This document shows, in pieces, positions 25,033 to 34,467 of a stretch of 64,000 nucleotides of DNA. The stretch is from Pseudomonas haemolytica (lineage in GTDB: Bacteria; Pseudomonadota; Gammaproteobacteria; Pseudomonadales; Pseudomonadaceae): positions 558,001-622,000 of the forward strand of contig NZ_VOIW01000005.1 in the NCBI RefSeq assembly GCF_009659625.1, in the 5' to 3' direction. The translations under genes were made by a program, and so were the position numbers. The notes below the pieces were generated by a model. The model did not search any database. It was given only the letters and a program-made list of their open reading frames with translations, and had not been told where the DNA came from. Positions within the stretch are counted from its first letter, which is position 1; each line of letters starts with the position of its first letter.

Positions 25033-26274
25033 ATGGAACAGTCACTTAAACATTTGCGCTTCCCCCTGGCGATCCTGGCCGTGGTGGTGATGAGCGCGTG
25101 CGGCAAGACCCCGGACCAAACGGCCGCCATGCCCGCAGCCAAAGTCAGCGTGGCCAAGGTACTGGAGCAACCGGTCAACGAGTGGGACGAGTTCACCGGA
25201 CGCCTCGAAGCGCCGGAAACCGTGCAGATTCGTCCTCGGGTGTCCGGCCAGATTGACCAAGTCGCTTTCACTGAAGGCGCTTTGGTCAAGAAAGGCGACC
25301 TGCTGTTCCAGATCGACCCTCGCCCATTCCAGGCTGAAGTGCGTCGTCTTGAAGCCCAGCTCGCGCAAACCAAAGCGGCCGCCACCCGCAGCGAAAACGA
25401 AGCGCAACGCGGTGAACGCCTGCGTCAGAGCAATGCGATCTCCGCCGAACTGGCCGACTCGCGCACCACCGCCGCCCAGGAAGCCCGCGCCGCCATGGCC
25501 GGGATCCAGGCGCAGTTGGACCTGGCCAAGCTGAACCTGAGCTTTACCCGCGTGACGTCGCCCATCAGCGGCCGCGTCAGCCGCGCTGAAATCACCGCCG
25601 GCAACCTGGTGACCGCCGATACCACCGCGCTGACCAGTGTGGTCTCCACCGACAAGGTCTACGCCTACTTCGATGCCGACGAGCGTGTCTTCCTCAAGTA
25701 CACCGAGCTGGCCCGTGAAGGTCGGCGTGGCGCAACCACCCCGGTGTACCTGGGCCTGTCCAACGAAAGCGGCAACCCGCACCTGGGCCAGATGAACTTC
25801 GTCGACAACCAGGTCAACCCGTCCACCGGCACCATTCGTGGCCGTGCGGTGTTCGACAACAGCAAGGGCGAATACACCCCTGGCCTGTATGCGCGCTTGA
25901 AGCTGGTCGGCAGCGGCACCTACTCCGCCGTGCTGATCAACGACGAAGCCGTCGGCACCGACCTGGGCAAGAAATTCGTGCTGGTGATGGAAGGCGACAA
26001 GCCGGCGTATCGCGCGGTGGAACTGGGGCCGAAGATCGAAGGTTTGCGCATCGTGCGCAGCGGCTTGACCAAGGACGACACCGTTATCGTCAAGGGCCTG
26101 CAGCGCGTGCGCCCGGGCTCACCGGTCGCACCGGAAACCATCCCGATGGCCAGCAAGGAAACCCTCGCCGCCTTGGCACAACAACGACAAGCGCTTGAAG
26201 CCAGCAACCTGGAGCAAGTGGCGCCGGAACAAACCGCGCCCAAGCTCGCCAGCAGCGCGACTCCACGCGGTTAA
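25033..26274 (+). CDS. mexE: RND efflux periplasmic adaptor (MexE)
   Basis: The 413-residue membrane-fusion protein starts at MEQSLKH, as P. aeruginosa MexE does, with the frame open further upstream. A lipoprotein-type leader ends VVMSACGK (Cys18), anchoring it to the inner membrane. The barrel/lipoyl part is evident in DEFTGRLEAPETVQIRPRVSG and the matching GRVSRAEITAGNLV, with a helical hairpin between them. It bridges MexF and OprN in a tripartite pump that in relatives exports chloramphenicol, fluoroquinolones, trimethoprim and quinolone-signal precursors. The first gene of a three-gene operon, 15 bases before mexF. Confidence 0.93.
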   Translation: MEQSLKHLRFPLAILAVVVMSACGKTPDQTAAMPAAKVSVAKVLEQPVNEWDEFTGRLEAPETVQIRPRVSGQIDQVAFTEGALVKKGDLLFQIDPRPFQAEVRRLEAQLAQTKAAATRSENEAQRGERLRQSNAISAELADSRTTAAQEARAAMAGIQAQLDLAKLNLSFTRVTSPISGRVSRAEITAGNLVTADTTALTSVVSTDKVYAYFDADERVFLKYTELAREGRRGATTPVYLGLSNESGNPHLGQMNFVDNQVNPSTGTIRGRAVFDNSKGEYTPGLYARLKLVGSGTYSAVLINDEAVGTDLGKKFVLVMEGDKPAYRAVELGPKIEGLRIVRSGLTKDDTVIVKGLQRVRPGSPVAPETIPMASKETLAALAQQRQALEASNLEQVAPEQTAPKLASSATPRG

Positions 26275-26289
26275 GGGATACGACTCAAG

Positions 26290-29200
26290 ATGAATTTTTC
26301 CAAGTTCTTCATTTCACGGCCGATCTTCGCAGCGGTGCTGTCGCTGCTGATCCTGATCGCCGGTTTGATCTCGCTGTTCCAACTGCCGATCAGCGAATAC
26401 CCGGAAGTGGTACCGCCGACTGTAGTGGTACGCGCCAACTTCCCGGGCGCCAACCCTAAAGTCATCGGTGAAACCGTGGCGGCGCCGTTGGAGCAGGCCA
26501 TCACCGGCGTCGAGAACATGCTGTACATGTCCTCGCAATCCACCGCCGACGGCAAGCTGACCCTGACCATCACCTTCGCCCTGGGCACCGACCTGGACAA
26601 CGCGCAGGTGCAGGTGCAGAACCGTGTGACGCGGACTCAGCCCAAGCTGCCTGAGGAAGTGACGCGCATCGGTATCACCGTGGACAAGGCCTCTCCCGAC
26701 CTGACCATGGTGGTGCACTTGACCTCGCCGGATCAGCGCTACGACATGCTCTACCTGTCCAACTACGCGATCCTCAATATCAAGGACGAGTTGGCCCGTC
26801 TGGGCGGCGTCGGCGACGTGCAGCTGTTCGGCATGGGCGACTACTCCCTGCGCGTCTGGCTTGATCCGAACAAGACCGCCTCACGCAACCTGACCGCGAC
26901 CGATGTGGTCACGGCGATCCGTGAGCAGAACCGTCAGGTGGCAGCCGGTGCCCTGGGCGCGCAGCCTGCGCCAAGTGACACCAGCTTCCAGTTGTCGGTG
27001 AATACCCAGGGCCGCCTGGTCACCGAAGAAGAGTTCGAGAACATTGTGATCCGCGCCGGCGCCAATGGTGAAATCACGCGCCTCAAGGATATCGCTCGGG
27101 TCGAGCTGGGCTCCAGCCAATACGCGCTGCGCTCGCTGATCGATAACCAGCCCGCCGTGGCGATTCCGATTTTCCAACGCCCCGGCTCCAATGCCATCGA
27201 CATCTCCAACGATGTGCGCAGCAAGATGGCCGAACTGAAAAAGAGCTTCCCTGCGGGCATGGATTACCGCATCGCTTATGACCCGACGATCTTTGTACGC
27301 GGCTCCATCGAAGCGGTCGTGCACACGCTGTTCGAAGCACTGATTCTCGTGGTGCTGGTGGTGATCCTGTTCCTGCAAACCTGGCGCGCCTCGATCATTC
27401 CATTGGTGGCGGTGCCGGTGTCGTTGATCGGTACGTTTGCGGTAATGCACCTGTTCGGGTTCTCACTCAATGCCTTGTCCTTGTTCGGCTTGGTACTGGC
27501 CATCGGCATCGTGGTGGACGACGCCATCGTGGTCGTGGAGAACGTCGAACGTAATATCGAATTAGGCCTGGAACCGTTCCCGGCCACTGAAAAAGCCATG
27601 AGCGAAGTGACCGGCCCGATCATCGCTACAGCGCTGGTGTTGTGTGCGGTGTTCATTCCAGCCGCCTTTATCAGCGGCTTGACCGGGCAGTTCTACAAGC
27701 AGTTCGCCTTGACCATTGCGATCTCGACGGTGATCTCGGCGTTTAACTCGCTGACGCTGTCCCCTGCCCTGGCCGCCGTATTGTTGCGCGGTCACGATGC
27801 GCCCAAGGATCGCTTCTCGAAGTTCCTCGACAAGATCTTCGGTGGCTGGCTGTTCCGCCCCTTCAACCGCTTTTTCGAAAAGGCCAGTCATGGCTACGTG
27901 GGTACCGTGCGCCGGGTGATTCGCGGCAGTGGTATTGCCCTGTTCGTGTACGCCGGCCTGATGGTGCTGACCTTCTTCGGGTTTGCTCACACCCCGACCG
28001 GTTTCGTACCGGCCCAGGACAAGCAATACCTGGTGGCCTTCGCCCAACTGCCCGACGCCGCGAGCCTGGACCGCACCGAAAGCGTGATGAAGCGCATGTC
28101 GGAGATCGCCCTGAAACAGCCCGGTGTGGAGGCCGCGATTGCGTTCCCTGGCCTGTCGATCAACGGCTTCACCAATAGCCCGAACAGCGGCATCGTGTTT
28201 GTGACCTTGAAGCCCTTCGATGAGCGTAAAGACGCGAGCATGTCGGCCGGGGCGATTGCCGGGGCGCTGAATGGCCAATACGCCAACATTGAAGAAGCGT
28301 ACATGGCGATCTTCCCGCCGCCGCCGGTACAGGGCCTGGGCACGATTGGCGGGTTCCGCCTGCAGATCGAAGACCGCGGCAACCTCGGCTATGACGAGCT
28401 GTATAAAGAAGTGCAGAACGTCATTGCCAAGAGCCACAGCGTGCCTGAGCTGTTCGGCCTGTTCACCAGCTACACCGTCAACGTGCCGCAAGTCGATGCC
28501 GCCATCGACCGCGAAAAGGCCAAGACCCACGGCGTGGCGATCAGCGACATCTTCGACACCCTGCAGGTCTACCTGGGTTCGTTGTATGCCAACGACTTCA
28601 ACCGCTTTGGGCGTACCTACCAGGTCAACGTGCAGGCCGAGCAACAGTTCCGCCAGGACTCCGATCAGATCGGCCAACTGAAGGTGCGCAACAACAAAGG
28701 CGAGATGATCCCGCTGGCGACCTTTATCAAGGTCAGCGACACCTCGGGCCCGGACCGCGTGATGCACTACAACGGCTTTATCACCGCTGAAATCAACGGC
28801 AACGCCGCACCGGGCTACAGCTCCGGCCAGGCCCAGGCTGCGATTGAAAAGCTGTTGAAGGATGAACTGCCCAACGGCATGACCTATGAGTGGACTGACC
28901 TGACCTATCAGCAAATCCTTTCGGGCAATACCGCGCTGTTCGTGTTCCCGCTCTGCGTGCTGCTGGCGTTCCTGGTGCTCGCCGCCCAATACGAAAGCTG
29001 GAGCCTGCCGCTGGCGGTGATCCTGATCGTACCGATGACGCTGCTGTCGGCGATTACCGGGGTGATTCTCTCGGGTGGCGACAACAACATCTTCACCCAG
29101 ATCGGCCTGATCGTACTGGTGGGCCTGGCGTGCAAAAACGCGATTCTGATCGTCGAGTTCGCCAAGGATAAACAGGCCGAGGGCCTCGACCCGCTGGCAG

Positions 29201-29469
29201 CGGTACTGGAAGCCTGCCGCCTGCGTCTGCGGCCGATCCTGATGACGTCGTTCGCGTTCATCATGGGTGTGGTGCCATTGGTGTTGTCCACCGGTGCCGG
29301 TGCCGAGATGCGTCATGCCATGGGCGTGGCGGTGTTCTCCGGGATGATCGGTGTGACCTTCTTCGGTCTGTTGTTGACGCCAGTGTTCTACGTACTGATC
29401 CGACGTTATGTGGAACGCCAGGATGCGCGCAAAGCGGCCAAGGCCTTGAAGCTGGAGACACAGCAATGA
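26290..29469 (+). CDS. mexF: RND efflux inner-membrane transporter (MexF)
   Basis: The 1059-residue pump subunit belongs to the HAE1-RND family. It has the usual twelve helices with two large periplasmic loops; the proton-relay residues are visible as the DD pair in GIVVDDAIVVVENVERN (helix 4) and the Lys in CKNAILIVEFAK (helix 10). Length is close to P. aeruginosa MexF (about 1062). It captures substrates from the periplasm and inner membrane and drives them out by proton exchange through MexE and OprN. Its stop overlaps the oprN start in an ATGA. Confidence 0.95.
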   Translation: MNFSKFFISRPIFAAVLSLLILIAGLISLFQLPISEYPEVVPPTVVVRANFPGANPKVIGETVAAPLEQAITGVENMLYMSSQSTADGKLTLTITFALGTDLDNAQVQVQNRVTRTQPKLPEEVTRIGITVDKASPDLTMVVHLTSPDQRYDMLYLSNYAILNIKDELARLGGVGDVQLFGMGDYSLRVWLDPNKTASRNLTATDVVTAIREQNRQVAAGALGAQPAPSDTSFQLSVNTQGRLVTEEEFENIVIRAGANGEITRLKDIARVELGSSQYALRSLIDNQPAVAIPIFQRPGSNAIDISNDVRSKMAELKKSFPAGMDYRIAYDPTIFVRGSIEAVVHTLFEALILVVLVVILFLQTWRASIIPLVAVPVSLIGTFAVMHLFGFSLNALSLFGLVLAIGIVVDDAIVVVENVERNIELGLEPFPATEKAMSEVTGPIIATALVLCAVFIPAAFISGLTGQFYKQFALTIAISTVISAFNSLTLSPALAAVLLRGHDAPKDRFSKFLDKIFGGWLFRPFNRFFEKASHGYVGTVRRVIRGSGIALFVYAGLMVLTFFGFAHTPTGFVPAQDKQYLVAFAQLPDAASLDRTESVMKRMSEIALKQPGVEAAIAFPGLSINGFTNSPNSGIVFVTLKPFDERKDASMSAGAIAGALNGQYANIEEAYMAIFPPPPVQGLGTIGGFRLQIEDRGNLGYDELYKEVQNVIAKSHSVPELFGLFTSYTVNVPQVDAAIDREKAKTHGVAISDIFDTLQVYLGSLYANDFNRFGRTYQVNVQAEQQFRQDSDQIGQLKVRNNKGEMIPLATFIKVSDTSGPDRVMHYNGFITAEINGNAAPGYSSGQAQAAIEKLLKDELPNGMTYEWTDLTYQQILSGNTALFVFPLCVLLAFLVLAAQYESWSLPLAVILIVPMTLLSAITGVILSGGDNNIFTQIGLIVLVGLACKNAILIVEFAKDKQAEGLDPLAAVLEACRLRLRPILMTSFAFIMGVVPLVLSTGAGAEMRHAMGVAVFSGMIGVTFFGLLLTPVFYVLIRRYVERQDARKAAKALKLETQQ

Positions 29470-30881
29470 GTGTGAAAGTATTCCTGCCGAGCTTGCTGGT
29501 TCTGGCGCTCGCCGCCTGCGCCGTAGGCCCGGACTACAAGACCCAGCAGTTGGAGGCGGCCAATATCACGGCCGCCGCCGACAGCAAAAGCTACGACCAT
29601 GCCAAATACGAAGGCATCTGGTGGCAGCAGTTCGACGACCCGACCCTCGACCAACTGGTAACGCAGTCGCTGAGCGGCAACCGCGACCTGCGCGTGGCCT
29701 TCGCCCGTCTGCGAGCGGCACGGGCCATCCGAGATGATGCGGCCAACGACATCATGCCGGTGGTGACGTCCCGTGCCAGCAGCGATGTGGGCAAGGGCCA
29801 GATCCCTGGGCAAACCACCAAGCGCGTCAACAGCGAACGCTACGACCTGGGCCTGGACATGGCCTGGGAAGTGGATTTGTTCGGGCGCATCCGCCGCAAC
29901 CTGGAAGCCAGCGACGCCGACCAACAGGTGGCCGAAGCCGACCTGTACCAACTGCAAGTCACCATGATTGCCGAGTTGGTGGATGCCTACGGCCAGTTGC
30001 GCGGGGCGCAACTGCGCGAACGCATCGCCCTGGACAACCTGAAGAACCAGCAGGAATCGCGCACCATCACCGTCAGCCTGCGCGATGCTGGTGTAGGCGA
30101 TCAGTTGGACGTAGAACGTGCCGACGCCCGCCTCGCGGCGGTGGAAGCCAGCGTGCCGCAATTGCAGGCCGAACAAGTGCGCGAGCGCAACCGCATCGCC
30201 ACCCTCCTCGGCCAGCGCCCTGACAAGCTAAGCGTAGACCTGAGCCCGAAAGACCTGCCGGCAATTGCCAAGGCCTTGCCGATTGGCGACCCGGGGCAGC
30301 TGCTGCAACGCCGCCCGGACATCCTCAGCGCCGAACGCAAACTGGCCGCCGCCACCGCACGTATCGGCGTGGCCAAGGCCGATCTGTTCCCACGGGTCAG
30401 CCTCAGTGGTTTCCTCGGCTTCACCGCCGGGCGAGGCTCGCAGATCGGCTCGGCAGCGGCGAACGCTTGGTCCCTGGGCCCGAGCATTACCTGGGCCGCG
30501 TTTGACCTGGGCAGCGTACGCGCCCGTTTGCGTGGCGCGAACGCCGAAGCCGATGGCGCGTTGGCGACCTATGAGCAGCAAGTGTTGCTGGCGTTGGAAG
30601 AGTCTGAAAACGCCTTCAGCGACTACGGCAAGCGCCAGCAACGCCTGGTCTCGCTGATCCGTCAAAGCGAATCCAGCCGCGCCGCCGCCGACCTCGCCGC
30701 GATCCGTTACCGCGAAGGCACCGTGGACTTCCTGGTGCTGCTCGACGCCCAGCGCGAACGCCTGGCCGCTGAAGACTCCCAGGCCCAGGCCGAAGTCGAC
30801 CTGTATCGCGGCATCGTCGCGATCTACAAGGCGCTGGGCGGTGGCTGGCAGCCGGATACGGTGGTTGCCAGCAACAAGTAA
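29466..30881 (+). CDS. oprN: Outer-membrane efflux channel (OprN)
   Basis: The 471-residue protein is a TolC/OprM-type outer-membrane factor of the NodT family. A lipoprotein leader ends LALAACAVGPDY (Cys19 followed by the family A-V-G-P-D-Y motif). Two repeated outer-membrane factor halves follow, with the conserved WWQQFDDPTLDQL at the start of the first and AFDLGSVRARLRGANAEADG in the second. It forms the trimeric exit duct for MexEF. A strong terminator lies 40 bases after the stop, so the operon ends here. Confidence 0.94.
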   Translation: MSVKVFLPSLLVLALAACAVGPDYKTQQLEAANITAAADSKSYDHAKYEGIWWQQFDDPTLDQLVTQSLSGNRDLRVAFARLRAARAIRDDAANDIMPVVTSRASSDVGKGQIPGQTTKRVNSERYDLGLDMAWEVDLFGRIRRNLEASDADQQVAEADLYQLQVTMIAELVDAYGQLRGAQLRERIALDNLKNQQESRTITVSLRDAGVGDQLDVERADARLAAVEASVPQLQAEQVRERNRIATLLGQRPDKLSVDLSPKDLPAIAKALPIGDPGQLLQRRPDILSAERKLAAATARIGVAKADLFPRVSLSGFLGFTAGRGSQIGSAAANAWSLGPSITWAAFDLGSVRARLRGANAEADGALATYEQQVLLALEESENAFSDYGKRQQRLVSLIRQSESSRAAADLAAIRYREGTVDFLVLLDAQRERLAAEDSQAQAEVDLYRGIVAIYKALGGGWQPDTVVASNK

Positions 30882-30922
30882 GGTAAAGAGCTCCTTTGGT
30901 TGGTCGCATCCAGCCAATTTTT

Positions 30923-30958
30923 AGCCCCGTGGATCATTCGGTCGCGGGGCTTTTTTTT
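30923..30958 (+). terminator. Rho-independent terminator of mexEF-oprN
   Basis: A 7-base stem (AGCCCCG / CGGGGCT) with a 15-base loop is followed by eight T residues, 42 bases after the oprN stop. Confidence 0.92.
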
Positions 30959-31173
30959 GCTTGGTCTTCCTAAAATATTGAAAGTTATCTCTGTAATCCA
31001 ACAACGAAGTACTTTGTAGGTTATTTCCTAGTACAGCGCCGTGCCTGGCCTTAAGCTTTAAGCACCTAATAATCGACTCTGCCTTTCACGTAGATGAGCG
31101 TCATGCCCGCATTAAAGTAATTCGCGCTCCCGTCGACAAGGAAGTGTCACTTTTATTAATGGAGCAATGTGCC

Positions 31174-31698
31174 ATGGCTATCATGTTGACTGCCGAGCAG
31201 ATGCGGTACACCAAGGCAACCAATGCATTCGTGATTAAAAATCCGGAGCAGACGACGAATACATTTACGATTACAGAGAAGAAGGTCGCGACTGACACCC
31301 TACAGCTCAATGACAACGAGAAAATCACCAAGCTAAAGAATTACCTGAAAGATTATGACATGACGTCTATCAGCTCAGATGAGCTGAGAAAGGTGGGGCG
31401 CACGCTGTTTGAAAACGACATGATTGACATATATGCATACAGAATGTTCATGGGTGGCAATCTACATAGCGACGCAAACGGCGTTCCGACTGAGACACAC
31501 GTAAAATTCAACGCGATTGCCTTATTTAATGAGCGACTGGTGGAGTACAGTGAATTCTTGGAAGACAACCCGGCGGATGCAAACGAGCACACGTTGAGAT
31601 GGAGGCAGGGGATGGTTGCGGCTAATCACACCATGGGGGCACTGGTCTATTTTGTAAATTCTTCCAATAGCGTTTTATCCATAGATGAAAAAGCTTGA
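31174..31698 (+). CDS. Hypothetical protein in an AT-richer islet
   Basis: The 174-residue protein starts at ATG 31174, which has GGAG nine bases upstream; the frame is open from 31144. I recognise no domain. It has no signal peptide or membrane segment, is polar and mostly helical (YLKDYDMTSISSDELRKVGRTLFENDMID), and contains a LTAEQM opening and a central FMGGNLHSDANG. Its base composition and codon use are AT-richer than the flanking efflux and iron genes, which suggests horizontal acquisition. A hairpin follows directly after the stop. The 290 bases upstream hold the oprN terminator and no other gene that I can support. Confidence 0.65.
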   Translation: MAIMLTAEQMRYTKATNAFVIKNPEQTTNTFTITEKKVATDTLQLNDNEKITKLKNYLKDYDMTSISSDELRKVGRTLFENDMIDIYAYRMFMGGNLHSDANGVPTETHVKFNAIALFNERLVEYSEFLEDNPADANEHTLRWRQGMVAANHTMGALVYFVNSSNSVLSIDEKA

Positions 31699-31711
31699 TT
31701 CAGGTGCTCGC

Positions 31712-31747
31712 AAACAGTGCGCCCATAAACCTCGTGGCGCACTGTTT
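31712..31747. terminator. Bidirectional hairpin between two unknown genes
   Basis: A perfect 12-base stem (AAACAGTGCGCC / GGCGCACTGTTT) with a 12-base loop lies between the stops of the convergent genes at 31698 and 31759. The A/T ends of the stem give short T-runs in both directions. Confidence 0.85.
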
Positions 31748-31758
31748 AGCTCAACGAC

Positions 31759-32139
31759 TCAGCGGCCGTATCGAGTGGTGCCAGAATAAGACTGCACCTG
31801 CGAACCAGAATTGATCATGACGACCCGATAAGTTCCGAACACGCCGGAGTAGGACGTGCTGCTTCCAAAGCTTCCAGCAACATCTCCCCAGGAAGCCCCC
31901 GACTGCCTTTGAATAATCAACTGCGGCGCCCTCCCCCCACCGCTCGTGGAAGCCGCAACATCAATAGTCGCACCCGCACATCCATTAGCAGACGTTATTG
32001 TGAACGGACCATACACTGCCGTTTCCACATCTGGCTGCAAAAGTCCGCTATAGCTATCAGTTATATACAGACACAAGGCGGACACCTGAGTAGACAAAAG
32101 CATTAACGCAAAGCACGGCAACGCAATAAGACTTTTCAT
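31759..32139 (-). CDS. Small secreted protein, unknown function
   Basis: The 126-residue product has a clear signal peptide (MKSLIALPCFALMLLSTQVSA, cut near residue 21), leaving a mature protein of about 105 residues with two cysteines that could form one disulfide (CLYITDSYSG and NGCAG). The rest is rich in Ser, Gly and Thr and looks beta-structured. I recognise no family. It lies with its own control region in an AT-richer stretch and converges on another unknown gene. A purine-rich GAGGTGAG stretch upstream serves as ribosome site. Confidence 0.7.
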   Translation of the reverse strand: MKSLIALPCFALMLLSTQVSALCLYITDSYSGLLQPDVETAVYGPFTITSANGCAGATIDVAASTSGGGRAPQLIIQRQSGASWGDVAGSFGSSTSYSGVFGTYRVVMINSGSQVQSYSGTTRYGR

Positions 32140-32242
32140 AATCTCACCTCAAATCAATTAATAAACACTCAATTGAAATAACTGAAACCTTTATTCCTCC
32201 ATAAGCACACCTCACAGTTAAACAACGCCTTCCAGCACACCA

Positions 32243-32272
32243 CGCTTGATATCAACCAGCAGATATCAAGCG
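32243..32272. repeat. Perfect 11-base inverted repeat in a 270-base intergenic stretch
   Basis: Arms CGCTTGATATC and GATATCAAGCG flank eight bases. The repeat lies between the end of the AraC-type gene (32412) and the start of the secreted-protein gene (32139), both on the minus strand. It may be the terminator of the regulator gene, but no T-run follows, or an operator. Nothing else was recognised in 32140-32411. Confidence 0.6.
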
Positions 32273-32411
32273 CCCGCAAATGCAGGTAGGAACACGTTGC
32301 TTACAGTGCACGAAATGAGGTGCCGAATATGCCAGCCGCGTCCTAAAACAACTAAGGATCGCTCTGTCATACCCAGGTGAAGGAATAAGTAAGGAATATC
32401 CTAGTCCCGCA

Positions 32412-33443
32412 TCAGCGCGGGGAGAACCGACTTGGCTCGTTCAAAATCAAACTTCGATAATGGCCAGGATTCGACCCCGCCCATTTACGGAACGCCTTGT
32501 AGAACGAACTCGCATCTGCAAACCCCAACCGCGCGGCTATCTCGGCAAAGCTGATCTGCGGTTCAGCCAGCCACACAATCGCCAACTCCTTGCGTACGCT
32601 GTCCTTGAGGCCCTGATAGGTCTGCCCCTCCTCCGCCAGGCGGCGGCGCAGTGTGGAGGCGGAAATGCACAAGGTAGCCGCAAGGCCGTCGGTTTCCGGC
32701 CAAGTGTCGGGAGGCATCTGGCGCAGGTCGTGCTTGATGCGCGTAGCGAGGCTTTCGGGATCGCGGTATTTGACCAGGATGTTGGCCGGCGCATGGGCGA
32801 GGAAGCGCTTGAGTTCTTCCGGGCTGCGCTTGATCGGCAGATCGAGGCAGTCGGCAGAGAAGATCATGCGGGTGCGCGGCCGGTCAAAGCGTAGGTTGTC
32901 GGAGAACATCACCCGGTAATCGTCGTAGAAACCCGGTTGCGGGCAACGCAGTTCGATGGCGAGGATCGGGATACGGCGCCCCGCCAGCCAGCAGGCAACC
33001 CCGTGCACGATCATCCAATAGGTGAAATAGGTGAACGCACGCCTGGGCTCAGGTTCGTGTTCGAGCAGGACGATTTCCGCCAGGCTCTGTTGGCGAACCA
33101 GTTGGGCGGGCATGCGCTCCAGCATCAACGAGAGAAACCCCAGGCTGGTTTCCAGGCCAGCGGCCAGGCTGGGCTGTGCCATCGAGGCGCGACACAGGAA
33201 GGCCAGGCTGCCGGATTTGAGTTTGCGCGGGTCCATGCCGAAGAATTCATCGTCCTTGCGCCGAGCCAGCAAACGCCACAGACGCGCATAAGCCGTGGCC
33301 GGCACACGGGCAGTTGGATGCTCCAGCCACGCAGGGTCAATCCCGACCTTGCTTAACGCCTCGACAGTGGCCGCCCCAGGCGCACAGCTCTGCAACAAGG
33401 CTTCGCGCACGAGGTGAATAGAGATGGTGTCTTTTTCCGACAT
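32412..33443 (-). CDS. AraC-family transcriptional regulator
   Basis: The protein has 343 residues from ATG 33443; the frame is open to 33512 but its first 23 residues look untranslated, and neither start has a strong ribosome site. The N-terminal 200 residues match the ligand-sensing domain seen in OruR/ArgR-like AraC proteins (HPTARVPATAYARLWRLLARR). The C-terminal 100 residues carry two helix-turn-helix units (LCISASTLRRRLAEEGQTYQ; ISFAEIAARLGFADASSFYKAFRKWAG). It is divergent from the efe iron operon, but a Fur box there makes local control by this protein unnecessary; its ligand and targets are unknown. Confidence 0.9.
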   Translation of the reverse strand: MSEKDTISIHLVREALLQSCAPGAATVEALSKVGIDPAWLEHPTARVPATAYARLWRLLARRKDDEFFGMDPRKLKSGSLAFLCRASMAQPSLAAGLETSLGFLSLMLERMPAQLVRQQSLAEIVLLEHEPEPRRAFTYFTYWMIVHGVACWLAGRRIPILAIELRCPQPGFYDDYRVMFSDNLRFDRPRTRMIFSADCLDLPIKRSPEELKRFLAHAPANILVKYRDPESLATRIKHDLRQMPPDTWPETDGLAATLCISASTLRRRLAEEGQTYQGLKDSVRKELAIVWLAEPQISFAEIAARLGFADASSFYKAFRKWAGSNPGHYRSLILNEPSRFSPR

Positions 33444-33552
33444 GGGGTGTTGAGCTGTCCGGCTGCAGTCTGGGTGGCCTGCATCATAAAGGCGGTTGCG
33501 CTTCGCCACCACCGTTCAGCCCTCGTTCAGCAAAGGTCAATATTTCTTGTTT

Positions 33553-33571
33553 AGCAATGAGTATCATTATG
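33553..33571 (+). promoter_or_regulatory. Fur box upstream of efeU
   Basis: The 19 bases match the Fur consensus at 13 positions, including ATCATTAT and AATGA halves, and lie 41 bases before the efeU start. Iron-dependent repression of the efe operon is the expected outcome and fits the known control of efeUOB in other bacteria. Confidence 0.75.
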
Positions 33572-33611
33572 TTACAACTTAGCTTCCTAACTAGTTACGC
33601 CCCGGTGCCCG

Positions 33612-34457
33612 ATGCTCGTTCCGTTTTTAATCATGTTGCGCGAAGGCATTGAAGCCGCGTTGATCGTTGGCATTATCGCCAGTTACCTGCAACAGACCGG
33701 CCGCGGCCAGTGGATGCCCGCCGTGTGGATCGGCGTGTTCCTTGCCGCTGCCCTGGCGTTGCTGGTGGGTGGCGGCCTGGAATTGGTCAGCGCGGAATTC
33801 CCGCAAAAACAGCAGGAACTGTTCGAAGGCATCGTCGGACTGGTCGCCGTGGGTATCCTCAGTTCCATGGTGTTCTGGATGCGCAAGGTGGCGCGCTCCA
33901 TCAAGCATGCCCTGCACGAATCCCTTGACCACGCGCTGGCCGGCTCCAGGCACCAGGTAATCGCGCTGATCGCCATGGTGTTTTTCGCCGTGGCCCGCGA
34001 AGGCCTGGAGACCGTATTTTTCCTGCTGGCCGTGTTCCAGCAGAGTGAAGGCCCGGGCGCACCGATTGGCGCCCTGCTCGGTCTGATCCTGGCCATTGTC
34101 GTGGGCTTCCTGATCTATTCCGGCAGCATGCGCCTGAACCTTGGCGCGTTTTTCCGCTGGACCGGCCTGTTCATCCTGGTGGTGGCGGCCGGCATTCTCG
34201 CCAACTCGGTGCAGGCCCTGCATGAGGCCGGCGTGTGGAACCACTGGCAGACCGTGTTGTTCGATTTCAGCGCCGCGCTGCCCATGGACAGCCCGCTGGG
34301 CTCGGTACTGGCCGGCATGTTCGGGTACCAGGAGGCGCCGACCGTCAGCACCCTGGGTGCCTATCTGATTTACCTGGTGGTGGCCCTGGTGATGTTCTTC
34401 CTGCCCTCGGCGCCCGCCCGACCCGTCGCCAAGACCTCTTCCGCTTCCAGCCAGTAA
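33612..34457 (+). CDS. efeU: High-affinity iron permease EfeU (FTR1 family)
   Basis: The 281-residue protein has seven predicted membrane helices and both iron-binding REGxE motifs of the FTR1 family: REGIEA at residues 10-15 and REGLET near 129-134. In EfeUOB systems it moves iron across the inner membrane. It is the first gene of efeU-efeO-efeB-efeO2, with a Fur box 41 bases upstream and 10 bases before the next start. Confidence 0.94.
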   Translation: MLVPFLIMLREGIEAALIVGIIASYLQQTGRGQWMPAVWIGVFLAAALALLVGGGLELVSAEFPQKQQELFEGIVGLVAVGILSSMVFWMRKVARSIKHALHESLDHALAGSRHQVIALIAMVFFAVAREGLETVFFLLAVFQQSEGPGAPIGALLGLILAIVVGFLIYSGSMRLNLGAFFRWTGLFILVVAAGILANSVQALHEAGVWNHWQTVLFDFSAALPMDSPLGSVLAGMFGYQEAPTVSTLGAYLIYLVVALVMFFLPSAPARPVAKTSSASSQ

Positions 34458-34467
34458 GGACCGTCTC

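Noticed and set aside
26314..29466. Long minus-strand open frames opposite mexF (27562-29466 and others)
   Set aside because: Shadow frames of a clearly recognised RND pump.
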